The notes under the pieces are model-generated. The model worked only from the letters and a program-made list of their open reading frames with translations, did no database searches and was not told the origin of the DNA. 33,222 nt of DNA from Desulfatiglans anilini DSM 4660 (GTDB lineage: Bacteria > Desulfobacterota > DSM-4660 > Desulfatiglandales > Desulfatiglandaceae): the NCBI RefSeq assembly GCF_000422285.1, contig NZ_AULM01000039.1, forward strand, positions 1-33,222, in the 5' to 3' direction. The translations under genes were made by a program, and so were the position numbers. Positions 1 to 7,346 of the stretch are shown piece by piece (position 1 is the stretch's first letter; the number at the start of each line of letters is the position of its first letter).

Positions 1-174
1 CTCGATGCAGTTGGCCAGGTCTTTATAGTGTTCCGGTGAGAGGTCGACGGTTCCGAGGTTGAGTATCAAGCGCTGTCTCGGTCCGTTCTTTGTCCGAACG
101 TTTTCGACGAGATGCAAATACTCGTAGACCTTCTTGGAGTGGCGATTGGATTTACGTACCCGTTTAATATACAT
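1..174 (-). mobile_element. IS1634-like transposase, N-terminal 58 codons (runs off the left edge)
   Basis: The minus strand reads open from an ATG at 174 to the window edge. The peptide starts MYIKRVRKSNRHSKKVYEYL and continues with a GPRQR-LILNLG-TVDLS stretch. This is the usual opening of IS1634/IS4-superfamily transposases: a short basic segment, an EYL-x-LVE strand, then an 'R(V/L)I-x-NLG' turn before the catalytic domain. The DDE catalytic residues would lie outside the window, so intactness cannot be judged. The element abuts a truncated trkH-like gene, so the insertion lies inside a former potassium transporter gene. The family call rests on motif memory. Confidence 0.7.
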
Positions 175-351
175 GCTCAGAGGCATACCACTTATAGAGC
201 CGCCTGTAAAGCAGAAAATGCAGCGATGGGTCACTACAGACGCCAAAAACAAGGCCTGAATACTGAAAAATCAACTACTTATGTCTGTAGATAGGTTGAT
301 TTTAGGGCCAAAATAACCCCCAATCTGGGATTTTTGGCAAACTTGGGCTAT
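175..351 (-). mobile_element. probable non-coding end of the IS1634-like element, up to its junction with trkH
   Basis: This stretch separates the transposase start codon from the last codons that still look like TrkH. It contains a 7-bp inverted pair, CTACAGA at 234-240 and TCTGTAG at 284-290. It also holds an AT-rich block near 310-345 that could be the terminal inverted repeat. The exact border cannot be fixed because the other end of the element, and so the matching repeat and target duplication, is outside the window. The junction at about 345-354 is inferred from where the TrkH-like protein loses its family character. Confidence 0.45.
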
Positions 352-594
352 CAGGCATGATACCAGCCAGTTGGCTACAACGATGGTGAATCCTTCGTTG
401 TTGCTGATATCGGTTGCCGGGGGGACGAATAGGATGGGGAATATTCCAAGAAGCCCCGCGATGAGCGAACTGTAAAGGAGCGGCAGAAGCGCGGTATCGT
501 TGTAATAAAGGGAGACGGCGCTCGAAAGCAGAAGAAATCCACTGTTGAAGAGCAGGATGATTCCGGAGTAGCGGAATAGGATGTGCGGGCGCAT
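271..594 (-). pseudogene. second TrkH-type K+ transporter subunit, truncated by IS insertion
   Basis: The first 80 or so residues read like the N-terminus of TrkH/KtrB transporters: a hydrophobic helix, a second helix pair, then NNEGFTIVVANWLVSCL. That last stretch corresponds to LSVEEGGVIVLISWSVV in the complete TrkH at 1466-2977. After about residue 81 the frame runs into unrelated sequence and stops at residue 107, where a full TrkH has about 480-500 residues. None of the four selectivity-filter loops is present, so the product cannot conduct K+. Its ATG overlaps the stop of the upstream HAMP-protein gene (TGATG at 592-596), so the two were translationally coupled. Truncation by the adjacent IS is the simplest explanation. 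Confidence 0.7.
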
Positions 595-1352
595 CAGGAG
601 TCCGATTTTTGCTGATACCGGTTCACCAGATTACGCAGGGCCGATGCCAGCCGCTGAAGTTCGTCATTGGTTTCGATGTTCACGTCGAAAGGTGCGCGGG
701 TTTCCATGGATTTCTGGACACCGGCGGTTATGCGGATGATGGGGCCGACCATATAGTAGTGAACGAAATAATTGAAAATCAGGGTGAAGACCAGGGCAGA
801 CAGGATGGCCACGATGCCGGGCATCACCGCCCGGTGGGCATGGGCCTCGAGCTGAGAAGCCGCAGCGTACATCGCCTCGTCATTCAAGGAGCGGAGTTCG
901 GAGATGTCGTATTTGAGGTGTAAAAATGCAGGGTGCACCTTCTCGAAATACCATGTCGGGCCGAGGGAAGATTCCGCTTCCGCCGTCTTAGGCCACAACG
1001 ACCGATAGGTCCGGTAGTCCTCTTCAATCTTTGCAACGAGTTTGTCTTCCCCCGGCAAGGTGATATTGTTTTTCGCAATGTGATATCCCTCCTGAAACGT
1101 GGCATCGGCGGCTGTCATGATCTGAAGGGCGTCGGTTTCGTTCCCGGAAAGAAGAAGGAGCATCGCACTGTCTTCTCTTTCGAGCGCCTCGGTCATAGTG
1201 CCCGCAGCATGGATGCTCTTGTAATTTTCATCCAGAATCCGGCTGACCGAGCCTCCCATGGTACGGACCTCGTAAATGGACCATCCCCCGGCAAGAGCCA
1301 GCATGATCACCAGGATCAGGAACCCCGACAGGATTTTGATGCGAATTCCCAT
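594..1352 (-). CDS. membrane sensor with periplasmic helical domain and C-terminal HAMP, no output domain
   Basis: A 252-residue protein with a membrane helix at about 7-27, an extracytoplasmic mostly helical region at 28-175, a second membrane helix at 176-200 and a HAMP domain at about 201-248 (MVGP entry, NDEL near 229-232). It ends there: no histidine kinase, methyl-accepting or cyclase domain follows, which is unusual because HAMP normally passes a signal to an attached output domain. The ATG at 1352 was chosen because the protein then begins MGIRIKI just before the first helix and GAGAGG lies upstream. A longer frame to 1469 would translate through a perfect hairpin and adds unlikely residues. 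It lies between two trkH genes and overlaps the second one's start, so a role in sensing for K+ transport is inferred from context. Confidence 0.75.
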   Translation of the reverse strand: MGIRIKILSGFLILVIMLALAGGWSIYEVRTMGGSVSRILDENYKSIHAAGTMTEALEREDSAMLLLLSGNETDALQIMTAADATFQEGYHIAKNNITLPGEDKLVAKIEEDYRTYRSLWPKTAEAESSLGPTWYFEKVHPAFLHLKYDISELRSLNDEAMYAAASQLEAHAHRAVMPGIVAILSALVFTLIFNYFVHYYMVGPIIRITAGVQKSMETRAPFDVNIETNDELQRLASALRNLVNRYQQKSDS

Positions 1353-1424
1353 AAACCGCCCTCTCAATGGATGAAAACCGGGTTGTACCGGGGAATCATC
1401 TCCGAATGGCCACGAGTCAACCTC

Positions 1425-1460
1425 CGGCATTGTTCCCGCTGTAGCAAGGGAACAATGCCG
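1425..1460 (-). terminator. perfect 13-bp inverted repeat just after trkH
   Basis: CGGCATTGTTCCC at 1425-1437 is exactly complementary to GGGAACAATGCCG at 1448-1460, with a 10-nt loop. It begins 6 nt after the trkH stop codon on the transcribed strand and ends about 70 nt before the HAMP-protein start. There is no T-run after it, so it is not a classical intrinsic terminator. It may be a leaky terminator or an mRNA-stabilising or processing hairpin that sets the ratio of TrkH to the downstream genes. Confidence 0.55.
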
Positions 1461-1465
1461 ATGAT

Positions 1466-2977
1466 TCACTTGTCAAGGATTTTGACGGATTCTCGTTGCG
1501 CTGTTTTTGCCACTGCCGATTTCATGTCCGTGCAAAGTTTGAGCAGACCGGCGATCACTACGATGAATTCCAGACGTCCGAGGAACATGCCGAAGATTTC
1601 CGCCCAAAGGGCTGCATCTGCCATCCGGGGCGAGGTGATGCCTACCGACAGCCCGACCGTCCCGACGGCCGATGCGAATTCGAAAAGCGAATCGCTCAGG
1701 GTGTATCCGCATGCACAGAGCACCAAGGCGCCCAACAGCCATGTCGAGAGATAAAGGAAGATGAAGACCGCTGCCTGCCGGACCATGCCGTCATCCACAA
1801 AGACACGTTCATCGCCCTCCCAGACAGGGCGCTCCAGGACCGCCGTTCGGGGCAGGAGGTGTCTTCGCAGCTCCCAAAAGAGGAGCTTCAGAAAGAGATA
1901 GACCCGGAACTGCTTGATTCCTCCAGCCGTAGAGCAGGTGCCTCCGCCGATCAGCATCAATAGGATCAGCAGAAGCATCCCGAATCCATTCCAGTTCCCA
2001 TAGCCGACCGTTGAAAACCCTGTGGTGGTCATGGCGCTGAAGGTCTGGAAAACCGCGACTCGGATCGATTCATCCAGGTTGGGATAGATCGCCCGGCAGG
2101 TAAACATGAAGAGGGCCGCCGCTGAGGACGGTATGAGAAGAGCAAGGAGATGAATCTCTCCGCTTCTACCCACCATTTGGAATTTCCCGCGCCATAATAA
2201 CCAGGCGGTCACAAAACTCAGGTTTCCGAGGAGCATCAGCGGCAGGGTGACCCACTCGACGGCGGCCGAGTTCCAATGTCCTATGCTTGCCGCGCGTGTG
2301 GAGAACCCCCCTGTGGATACGGCTGCAAAAGCGTGGTTGACGGCATCGAAGGGCGACATGCCGGCCAGCCAGTAAGCCAAAATCCCCGATGCGGCATAGG
2401 AGCTGTAAATGATCATGACCAGGCGTGCGGACTGCCGGATCTGGGGAGCCAGTTGCTCCGCGCGACCCTCTGCGCTCGAGATCCCTACGCCCGTCGGTCC
2501 GACGATGGCGGACATCATGATAACGGCCAGGCCCGCGCCGCCGGCGAACTGTGTCAGGCTGCGCCAAAAAAGGATCAATGGGCCTGCCTGAACGACATCG
2601 ACGACCGAAAGACCGGTGGTTGTCCATCCGCTGACAGACTCGAAAAGGGCGCGAGAAAACGGCAGCTTCAGGATGGATACAAACGGCCATGCTGAAAAGA
2701 GTATGACCACGCTCCAGCTAATGAGAACAATGACGCCGCCCTCCTCGACTGAAAGGTCGGAGAGGGAGGGAACACGGCAGATCCGCGCCAGAAAAACGCC
2801 CAGGAGCGCAAGGCATCCGGCGGGAAAAAGAAACGCCGGTGCGTGCCTGGCCTCTTCCGGGTATGCCGGCAGCATCGACAAAGGAAGCAGCATTACACCG
2901 GCAGCGATAAGAAACGTAAGACCGACGGCGGAGAAGATCGCTGCATACCGTTGCCTGAGATAGGCTCTTTCCCTCAC
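1466..2977 (-). CDS. trkH: TrkH-type potassium uptake transmembrane subunit
   Basis: A 503-residue polytopic inner-membrane protein with the four pore-loop signatures of the Trk/Ktr/HKT superfamily, in order: TTTGLS near residue 120, STGGFS, TTTGFS and GTVGLSVGI. The filter glycines are all present, so it should form a K+ pathway, gated by the RCK proteins encoded just upstream. The start is a GTG at 2977, preceded by GAGGA about 8 nt away. The gene begins 12 nt after the trkA stop, so it belongs to the same transcript. Length and helix pattern fit a full-length TrkH. Whether Na+ or H+ is co-transported cannot be told. Confidence 0.95.
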   Translation of the reverse strand: MRERAYLRQRYAAIFSAVGLTFLIAAGVMLLPLSMLPAYPEEARHAPAFLFPAGCLALLGVFLARICRVPSLSDLSVEEGGVIVLISWSVVILFSAWPFVSILKLPFSRALFESVSGWTTTGLSVVDVVQAGPLILFWRSLTQFAGGAGLAVIMMSAIVGPTGVGISSAEGRAEQLAPQIRQSARLVMIIYSSYAASGILAYWLAGMSPFDAVNHAFAAVSTGGFSTRAASIGHWNSAAVEWVTLPLMLLGNLSFVTAWLLWRGKFQMVGRSGEIHLLALLIPSSAAALFMFTCRAIYPNLDESIRVAVFQTFSAMTTTGFSTVGYGNWNGFGMLLLILLMLIGGGTCSTAGGIKQFRVYLFLKLLFWELRRHLLPRTAVLERPVWEGDERVFVDDGMVRQAAVFIFLYLSTWLLGALVLCACGYTLSDSLFEFASAVGTVGLSVGITSPRMADAALWAEIFGMFLGRLEFIVVIAGLLKLCTDMKSAVAKTAQRESVKILDK

Positions 2978-2989
2978 CGTGCTGTTCCT

Positions 2990-3655
2990 CTAATCCGGTT
3001 TGCCTGTCAGCGCCTTCATGACAGGGCGATGGTTTTCCGGCATGGTGATGACCACCAGACGGTCGCCTGCCTGCAGATCGTTTTCTCCACGCGGGATCGT
3101 CGGACGGTTGTGGCGGATGAGGACGGCGATCAAGGCGTTTTCAGGCAGTTCGATCTCTTTCAGATATTTCCCGGCGACGGGAGCATCCTCTTCGAGGATG
3201 ATTTCCGTCACATTCACCCGTCCCTCTCCCACCGGAATCAGGTTCAGGATGTGCTCGAGCGAGGCCCACTGCTCGATCAGGCTGCTGACGATGTTGGTGG
3301 TCGAAAACGCCGAGACGCCCAATCTTCGAAACGCTTCGGCATTGTCGGGGTCGTTGGCGAGAGCTACAGCTTTGGGCACGTCGAACTGCAAGGAGGCCAA
3401 CTGGCAGATAACGAGGTTGTCCTGGTCGTTTGGCGTGACCGCCAGCACGGCATCGGCCTCCATGGCGCCGGCTTCCTCGAGGATCTTCATGGTGCTGCCG
3501 TCGCCGCAGACCACGGTGGCGGCTGCAAGGTCCCGGGCCAATTGGATGCACTCCGACGGGTCGCGGTTGATGATAACGATCTCGTGGTCCTTCGCCAACA
3601 AGCTCCGGCAAAGAAAATAGAGGGTATTGCCGCCGCCGACGATGAGCACCTTCAT
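2990..3655 (-). CDS. trkA: TrkA-type RCK regulatory protein (RCK_N plus RCK_C)
   Basis: A 221-residue cytosolic protein. Residues 1 to about 120 form the Rossmann RCK_N domain: an N-terminal MKVLIVGGG nucleotide loop, an acidic residue after strand 2 region (INRDPS) and the GDGST segment. Residues about 135-215 form the TrkA_C domain, with the family pattern of AGKYLKEIELPENALIAVL and LQAGDRLVVI. Such proteins bind NAD(H) or ATP/ADP and gate TrkH. The nucleotide loop is GGGNTL and lacks the third glycine of the usual GxGxxG. Its ATG overlaps the stop of the upstream RCK gene by 4 nt (3652-3655), indicating translational coupling and probably a fixed ratio of the two partners. Confidence 0.9.
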   Translation of the reverse strand: MKVLIVGGGNTLYFLCRSLLAKDHEIVIINRDPSECIQLARDLAAATVVCGDGSTMKILEEAGAMEADAVLAVTPNDQDNLVICQLASLQFDVPKAVALANDPDNAEAFRRLGVSAFSTTNIVSSLIEQWASLEHILNLIPVGEGRVNVTEIILEEDAPVAGKYLKEIELPENALIAVLIRHNRPTIPRGENDLQAGDRLVVITMPENHRPVMKALTGKPD

Positions 3656-4092
3656 GAACGCGCCCCCTTTGCCTTTTCCGGTCCATTGGCGATGGTCTGA
3701 AGGAAAACATGGGCGGACAGGGTGGTGGTGCAGATGGCATCGATCCCCAATTGCCTGAAGATCTCTTCCCTTTTCGGATCGAGCACCCTGGCGAGCACCT
3801 GTGGAACATCGAATATCTTTCGGGCCACCTGCGCCGTCATCACGTTGACGTTATCGTCGTCCGTCGTCGAGATGAAAATGTTCGCTTTTTCCACACCGGC
3901 CTTTCTCAAAACCTGCATGTGGGTGCCGTCTCCGAGGATGCGAAAACCGCTGAAATCGGCGGACAGATTGTCGAATGCCGTCTCGTGCCGGTCGATCACC
4001 ACCACTGAATCTCCACTGCGGCTGAGTTGAATGGCCAGATAGGTTCCGAGGCGCCCGCATCCCAGAATGACGATCGTGCGGCTGTTCTTCAT
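3652..4092 (-). CDS. TrkA-type RCK_N-only nucleotide-binding protein
   Basis: A 146-residue protein consisting essentially of one RCK_N Rossmann domain. It has a classical GCGRLG loop near residues 11-16 (GxGxxG), an acidic VVIDRH at the end of strand 2, GDGT, and STTDDDNVN in the later strand. It has no TrkA_C domain, unlike its downstream neighbour, so the pair together resembles a full TrkA split unevenly. The start at 4092 (MKNSRTIVILGCG) was chosen because the Rossmann strand follows directly. A GTG at 4152 would add 20 residues without a ribosome-binding site. It is the first gene of the trk operon. A heteromeric RCK ring with the 221-residue protein is inferred. Confidence 0.85.
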   Translation of the reverse strand: MKNSRTIVILGCGRLGTYLAIQLSRSGDSVVVIDRHETAFDNLSADFSGFRILGDGTHMQVLRKAGVEKANIFISTTDDDNVNVMTAQVARKIFDVPQVLARVLDPKREEIFRQLGIDAICTTTLSAHVFLQTIANGPEKAKGARS

Positions 4093-4897
4093 AGCGTCAT
4101 GTTTCCATTTAGTGAGGTGCTTGAATGGGACACTCGGGTCAACGCTTTTCACTTTAAATGGTTATCTCGGGTTTTGAAATGGGATTCTTTTGGAGGTGAG
4201 GGTCGTCTTCCGGTTGACGAGCGATGGGTTTCCTATTCCATCAAGAGGGAAATAACGCTCTTTTAGGGGTTCGTGCGCAAACGCCGCAGGGCTGTGACTG
4301 CCATTCAGGAGAAAGGCGGCTTGCGGCCCTGCGGCGCGTGGTGACGATCCTTCTCTAGCTCCGATTTGAATCGATCGACTCATCCTGTTCAGGCCGGCGG
4401 GATGAAGCGGGTTGCCCCTCTGATGCGTGTCCGAGTCGGATGGGGATCCTCTGCCTGTTTCATGGGGCGGCAAAGATGTCGCCGGTCAGTCCGTGAAAGG
4501 TCGGACTTCGGAATTCCGGATTCGGGGCCGAATGAAATCGGAAAGGCCTTTTCCTGTTTTCCAAATGACGTTGAAGTCCAATGGCTTCGATGACTATTTC
4601 GACGGAAGAGACCAGGGAGCGGATGTCCGGCAGGGTAGCAATCGGAATCCTCGATTCCTGCAACTTAAGGTTTAAACAAATCAGATGGCATTAGAATAAA
4701 TTTTAACAAACTTGGCGCAGTATTTGCTTGATTATCGAGCTCGATCCAGCCTGCGGCACCCTGAATGCCGCCTGCACAAAAACGTTCGATATCCTTGATA
4801 TTCTGAATAGTTTTTCATTCCTGGAATGAAAACCGGGCGTTGCTGGAGACGCATTTCCGGAACCAAACGAACTCTTGGACAGGAGGAATTCAAGAAC
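4093..4897. other. gene-free 805-bp region between the trk operon and the Na+ pump subunit
   Basis: No reading frame here looks like a protein. The two flanking genes diverge, so both promoters should lie within it. It holds a strong stem-loop at 4282-4336 (listed separately), a 10-bp palindrome CGGAATTCCG near 4509-4518, and an AT-rich stretch at about 4675-4735 that could carry the promoter for the gene at 4898. I could not assign -35/-10 boxes with confidence. Its length is unusual for this compact region. Confidence 0.5.
4282..4336. repeat. 11-bp perfect inverted repeat in the trk upstream region
   Basis: CGCCGCAGGGC at 4282-4292 pairs exactly with GCCCTGCGGCG at 4326-4336 around a 33-nt loop that can itself fold partly. 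It lies about 190 nt upstream of the first RCK gene, on the side its transcript would start. No T-run follows on either strand, so an intrinsic terminator is unlikely. It may be a leader structure of the trk mRNA or a remnant of a small repeat element. Confidence 0.5.
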
Positions 4898-6040
4898 ATG
4901 TCTTTCATGGAAGTCATCGAAATGCTGCAGGGGATTCTGACCACAACCGGAATCATGCAAATCACCTGGCAGCATGTGTTGATGTGGATCATAGGCTGCG
5001 CATTCCTTTTTATGGCGATCGTGAAAAAGTTTGAACCCTTGTTGCTTCTCCCGATCGGTTTCGGGATCTTCGTTGTAAACTTCCCCCTTGTTCCGCTCAT
5101 GGGGTATTCCGACGGTCATGGGCAGCTTTTCAGGGTTTTTTATCACTATGGGCTCGAGTGGGAGATCATCCCCTGCGTCATCTTCCTCGGCCTCGGGGCT
5201 ATGACGGATTTCGGGCCGTTGATTGCCAACCCCAAGACGCTTTTGATCGGGGCGGGGGCTCAACTGGGGGTGTTTGTCACCTTTACGGGTACGGTTCTGG
5301 CGGGGTTCACTTTGAAAGAGGCGGCTTCGGTGAGCATCATCGGCGGTGCAGACGGGCCGACCACCATCTATCTGACCCAGCACCTGGCGCCGCAGCTTCT
5401 CGGTGCCAACGCCGTTGCGGCCTATTCATATATGGCGATGGTGCCGTTGATTCAGCCTCCCATCATGCGGTTTCTGACGACTCCAAACGAGAGGACCATC
5501 CGCATGAAGCAGCTGCGGCCGGTGTCCAAGCAGGAAAAAATCATCTACCCGTTGATCTGCACCATCATCATCGCCCTGCTCGTACCGGCGGTCATGCCGC
5601 TGATGGGCATGTTCATGCTCGGCAACCTCATGCGTGAGAGCGGAGTCGTGGCGCGCCTTTCCGATACGGCCCAAAACGCCCTCATGAACATCGTCACCAT
5701 CTTCCTGGGGATTTCCGTCGGCGCGACCATGGAGGGAAGCCATTTCCTCAGCTGGAAGCCTCTTTTCATCTTCGGCCTGGGCTTGATCGATTTCGCTGTG
5801 TGCACCGCCGGGGGCATTGTCACCGTCAAGATCATGAATCTTTTCTTGAAAGAGAAGATCAACCCGCTCATCGGATCAGCCGGCGTTTCCGCCGTACCGA
5901 TGTCCGCACGGGTTTCGCAGATTGTCGGACAGGAATTCGACAAGCGCAACTACCTGCTTATGCACGCGATGGGCCCGAATCTGGCCGGCGTTATCGGCAC
6001 CGCGGCCGCGGCAGGAATGTTCATCGCCATGTTCGATTAA
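4898..6040 (+). CDS. sodium ion-translocating decarboxylase, beta subunit (OadB/GcdB/MmdB family)
   Basis: A 380-residue integral membrane protein with the hallmark GGADGPTTIYLT at about 149-160, whose Asp corresponds to the essential Na+-coupling aspartate of OadB. The family hallmark GNLMRESGV and a conserved C-terminal GPNLAGVIGTAAAAGMF are also present. The beta subunit decarboxylates carboxybiotin and pumps Na+ outward. The length fits the shorter GcdB/MmdB type rather than the roughly 430-residue OadB. The ATG at 4898 has AGGAGG at 4881-4886; an earlier in-frame ATG at 4826 has no comparable site. No alpha (carboxyltransferase), gamma or biotin-carrier gene is adjacent, so its partners must be encoded elsewhere and its substrate (oxaloacetate, glutaconyl-CoA, methylmalonyl-CoA or malonate) is unknown. 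Confidence 0.93.
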   Translation: MSFMEVIEMLQGILTTTGIMQITWQHVLMWIIGCAFLFMAIVKKFEPLLLLPIGFGIFVVNFPLVPLMGYSDGHGQLFRVFYHYGLEWEIIPCVIFLGLGAMTDFGPLIANPKTLLIGAGAQLGVFVTFTGTVLAGFTLKEAASVSIIGGADGPTTIYLTQHLAPQLLGANAVAAYSYMAMVPLIQPPIMRFLTTPNERTIRMKQLRPVSKQEKIIYPLICTIIIALLVPAVMPLMGMFMLGNLMRESGVVARLSDTAQNALMNIVTIFLGISVGATMEGSHFLSWKPLFIFGLGLIDFAVCTAGGIVTVKIMNLFLKEKINPLIGSAGVSAVPMSARVSQIVGQEFDKRNYLLMHAMGPNLAGVIGTAAAAGMFIAMFD

Positions 6041-6115
6041 ATGCAGCGAAACGGCATCAAAAAATGGACCCCTCCGTCAGGGTGAGCTCCGGTATATTGA
6101 GACCCTCGAGTGCTC

Positions 6116-6144
6116 AGGCCCGCCGATTTACGGCGGGCCTCTTT
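6116..6144 (+). terminator. intrinsic terminator after the Na+ pump subunit
   Basis: AGGCCCGCCG at 6116-6125 and CGGCGGGCCT at 6131-6140 form a perfect 10-bp, GC-rich stem with a 5-nt ATTTA loop, followed by CTTT. The T-run is short but the stem is very stable. It lies about 75 nt after the stop of the upstream plus-strand gene and before the convergent peptidase gene. Confidence 0.75.
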
Positions 6145-6216
6145 CAACCCATATCAAGGAAATCCAGCGTTTGCGCAGAAGAGACCTGGGGCTCACCGCA
6201 CAAGCAAACCCGCACA

Positions 6217-6239
6217 TTGCCGCCGAAATCGGCAAAAAA
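6217..6239. repeat. short dispersed intergenic repeat, copy 1
   Basis: CGCCGAAATCGGCAAAAAA at 6221-6239 occurs again exactly at 24318-24336. Including four upstream bases the match is 22 of 23. This copy lies just beyond the 3' end of the minus-strand peptidase gene. GCCGAAATCGGC is self-complementary in its outer bases, so a small hairpin with an A-run on the plus strand (T-run on the minus strand) can form. Confidence 0.5.
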
Positions 6240-6260
6240 ATCATTTCCCGATGGAACGAG

Positions 6261-6953
6261 TCAGTCGCCCAGAAGGGCTTGCCAGTCCATCGCTGCCCCG
6301 GTCTTGTTGATCAGCAGGCCGAGGTCCTGCAGGCGGATGATCATGGCCTGTTTGGAGACATTCGAAAAACCTCCGGCCTCGCACAACGCGGCGGCGATAA
6401 CGGGCCACTGCTCCAGATAGGGCTCTCCCGAGTCATCCGCTGCCCCCTCAGATCCCAGACTGTTTTTGATGACGATGGGGGCCGGGCCGCAAAGCCTTTC
6501 AAACGCCTGTCTAACCGCCCTTTCGGGCATGAGCAGGCATGATGCGAAGTAGTCGGCCTGCCATTCAATAGGCTCCCTGGCGTCCTTGATCCGGCACACA
6601 ATGGCCTCACCTCTCCGGGCATGCCGTTCCTGGAGTTCTGCATACGGCAGATGCAGAACCCAGTGGCCTGCCTCGTGCGCACAGGTAAAGACGAGCCTTC
6701 CCTCCGAGCCGTTTTCGAAGAGCCTCTCATTGATGCAGACAAGCCTCGCTTTTGCGTAGGTGGCCCCGAGCACCCCCCTGCCAAGGGTTTTTTCGAGATC
6801 CATGTAACAGAGATTGAGACCGAGTGAGCGTTCGATGATCTCGTCCACTGGGATGGGCGGCTCGATCCTGTACCCGGCTTTCTTCTCGAAATCCTCCGTG
6901 AGTTGCATGGCCTTGCGGGCGATCGATTTTTTTGACAACCAGGGAACCTGCAT
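6261..6953 (-). CDS. ImmA/IrrE-family zinc metallo-endopeptidase
   Basis: A 230-residue soluble protein with the zinc motif HEAGH at residues 93-97 and the downstream EWQADYFASCLLMP segment, whose Glu at about 130 is the expected third metal ligand. This layout is typical of ImmA/IrrE (COG2856) peptidases, which cleave repressors of mobile elements or stress regulators. The start at 6953 is set by GGAGGAAA 6-13 nt upstream; an upstream in-frame start at 7046 lacks support. Most relatives have an XRE-type repressor as neighbour or fused domain. None is visible here, so its substrate is unknown. About 80 residues follow the EWQAD helix and may bind the target. Confidence 0.9.
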   Translation of the reverse strand: MQVPWLSKKSIARKAMQLTEDFEKKAGYRIEPPIPVDEIIERSLGLNLCYMDLEKTLGRGVLGATYAKARLVCINERLFENGSEGRLVFTCAHEAGHWVLHLPYAELQERHARRGEAIVCRIKDAREPIEWQADYFASCLLMPERAVRQAFERLCGPAPIVIKNSLGSEGAADDSGEPYLEQWPVIAAALCEAGGFSNVSKQAMIIRLQDLGLLINKTGAAMDWQALLGD

Positions 6954-7346
6954 AGCTGTTTCCTCCGGGGTGGCCAGAAATTTTCTGCCGGGGCAGAAAG
7001 AAACGCAAGATAAAAAAGCGAAATCTCGATCTGCCGAACCTCGCATGAACGGTTCTTTCTATCATCTGCCGTTTTCATCATAAGGAGGGGGTTTGACAGA
7101 TACGGTCACACAAGAAATCTTTTTGTGCTTCCGGCTTCGGGGTTTCGCATGCTTTGCATCTGGGCGTTTTTTGCCGTTCCCTCGACTTTTTGGAGTGAAC
7201 GGGTTATCATTTATTTTATTGAGCCGCTTTCTTTTGTCCTCCGCGATAAATGGACTGCCAATAACTGATCCAAATTCGGCCCGTTTTCCGTCCTCGAACC
7301 GCTTTGGCCGGGCGATAAGCCCGGATTTGAAAGGAGGGTTGGAAGC
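6954..7346. other. 393-bp divergent promoter region
   Basis: The region lies between two genes transcribed away from each other and contains no convincing protein. An AT-rich stretch at about 7205-7225 and a TTGACA at 7094-7099 are candidate promoter parts, but I could not pair them into a standard -35/-10 arrangement. The only clear signal is the ribosome-binding site AAGGAGG at 7331-7337 for the gene that follows. Confidence 0.4.
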
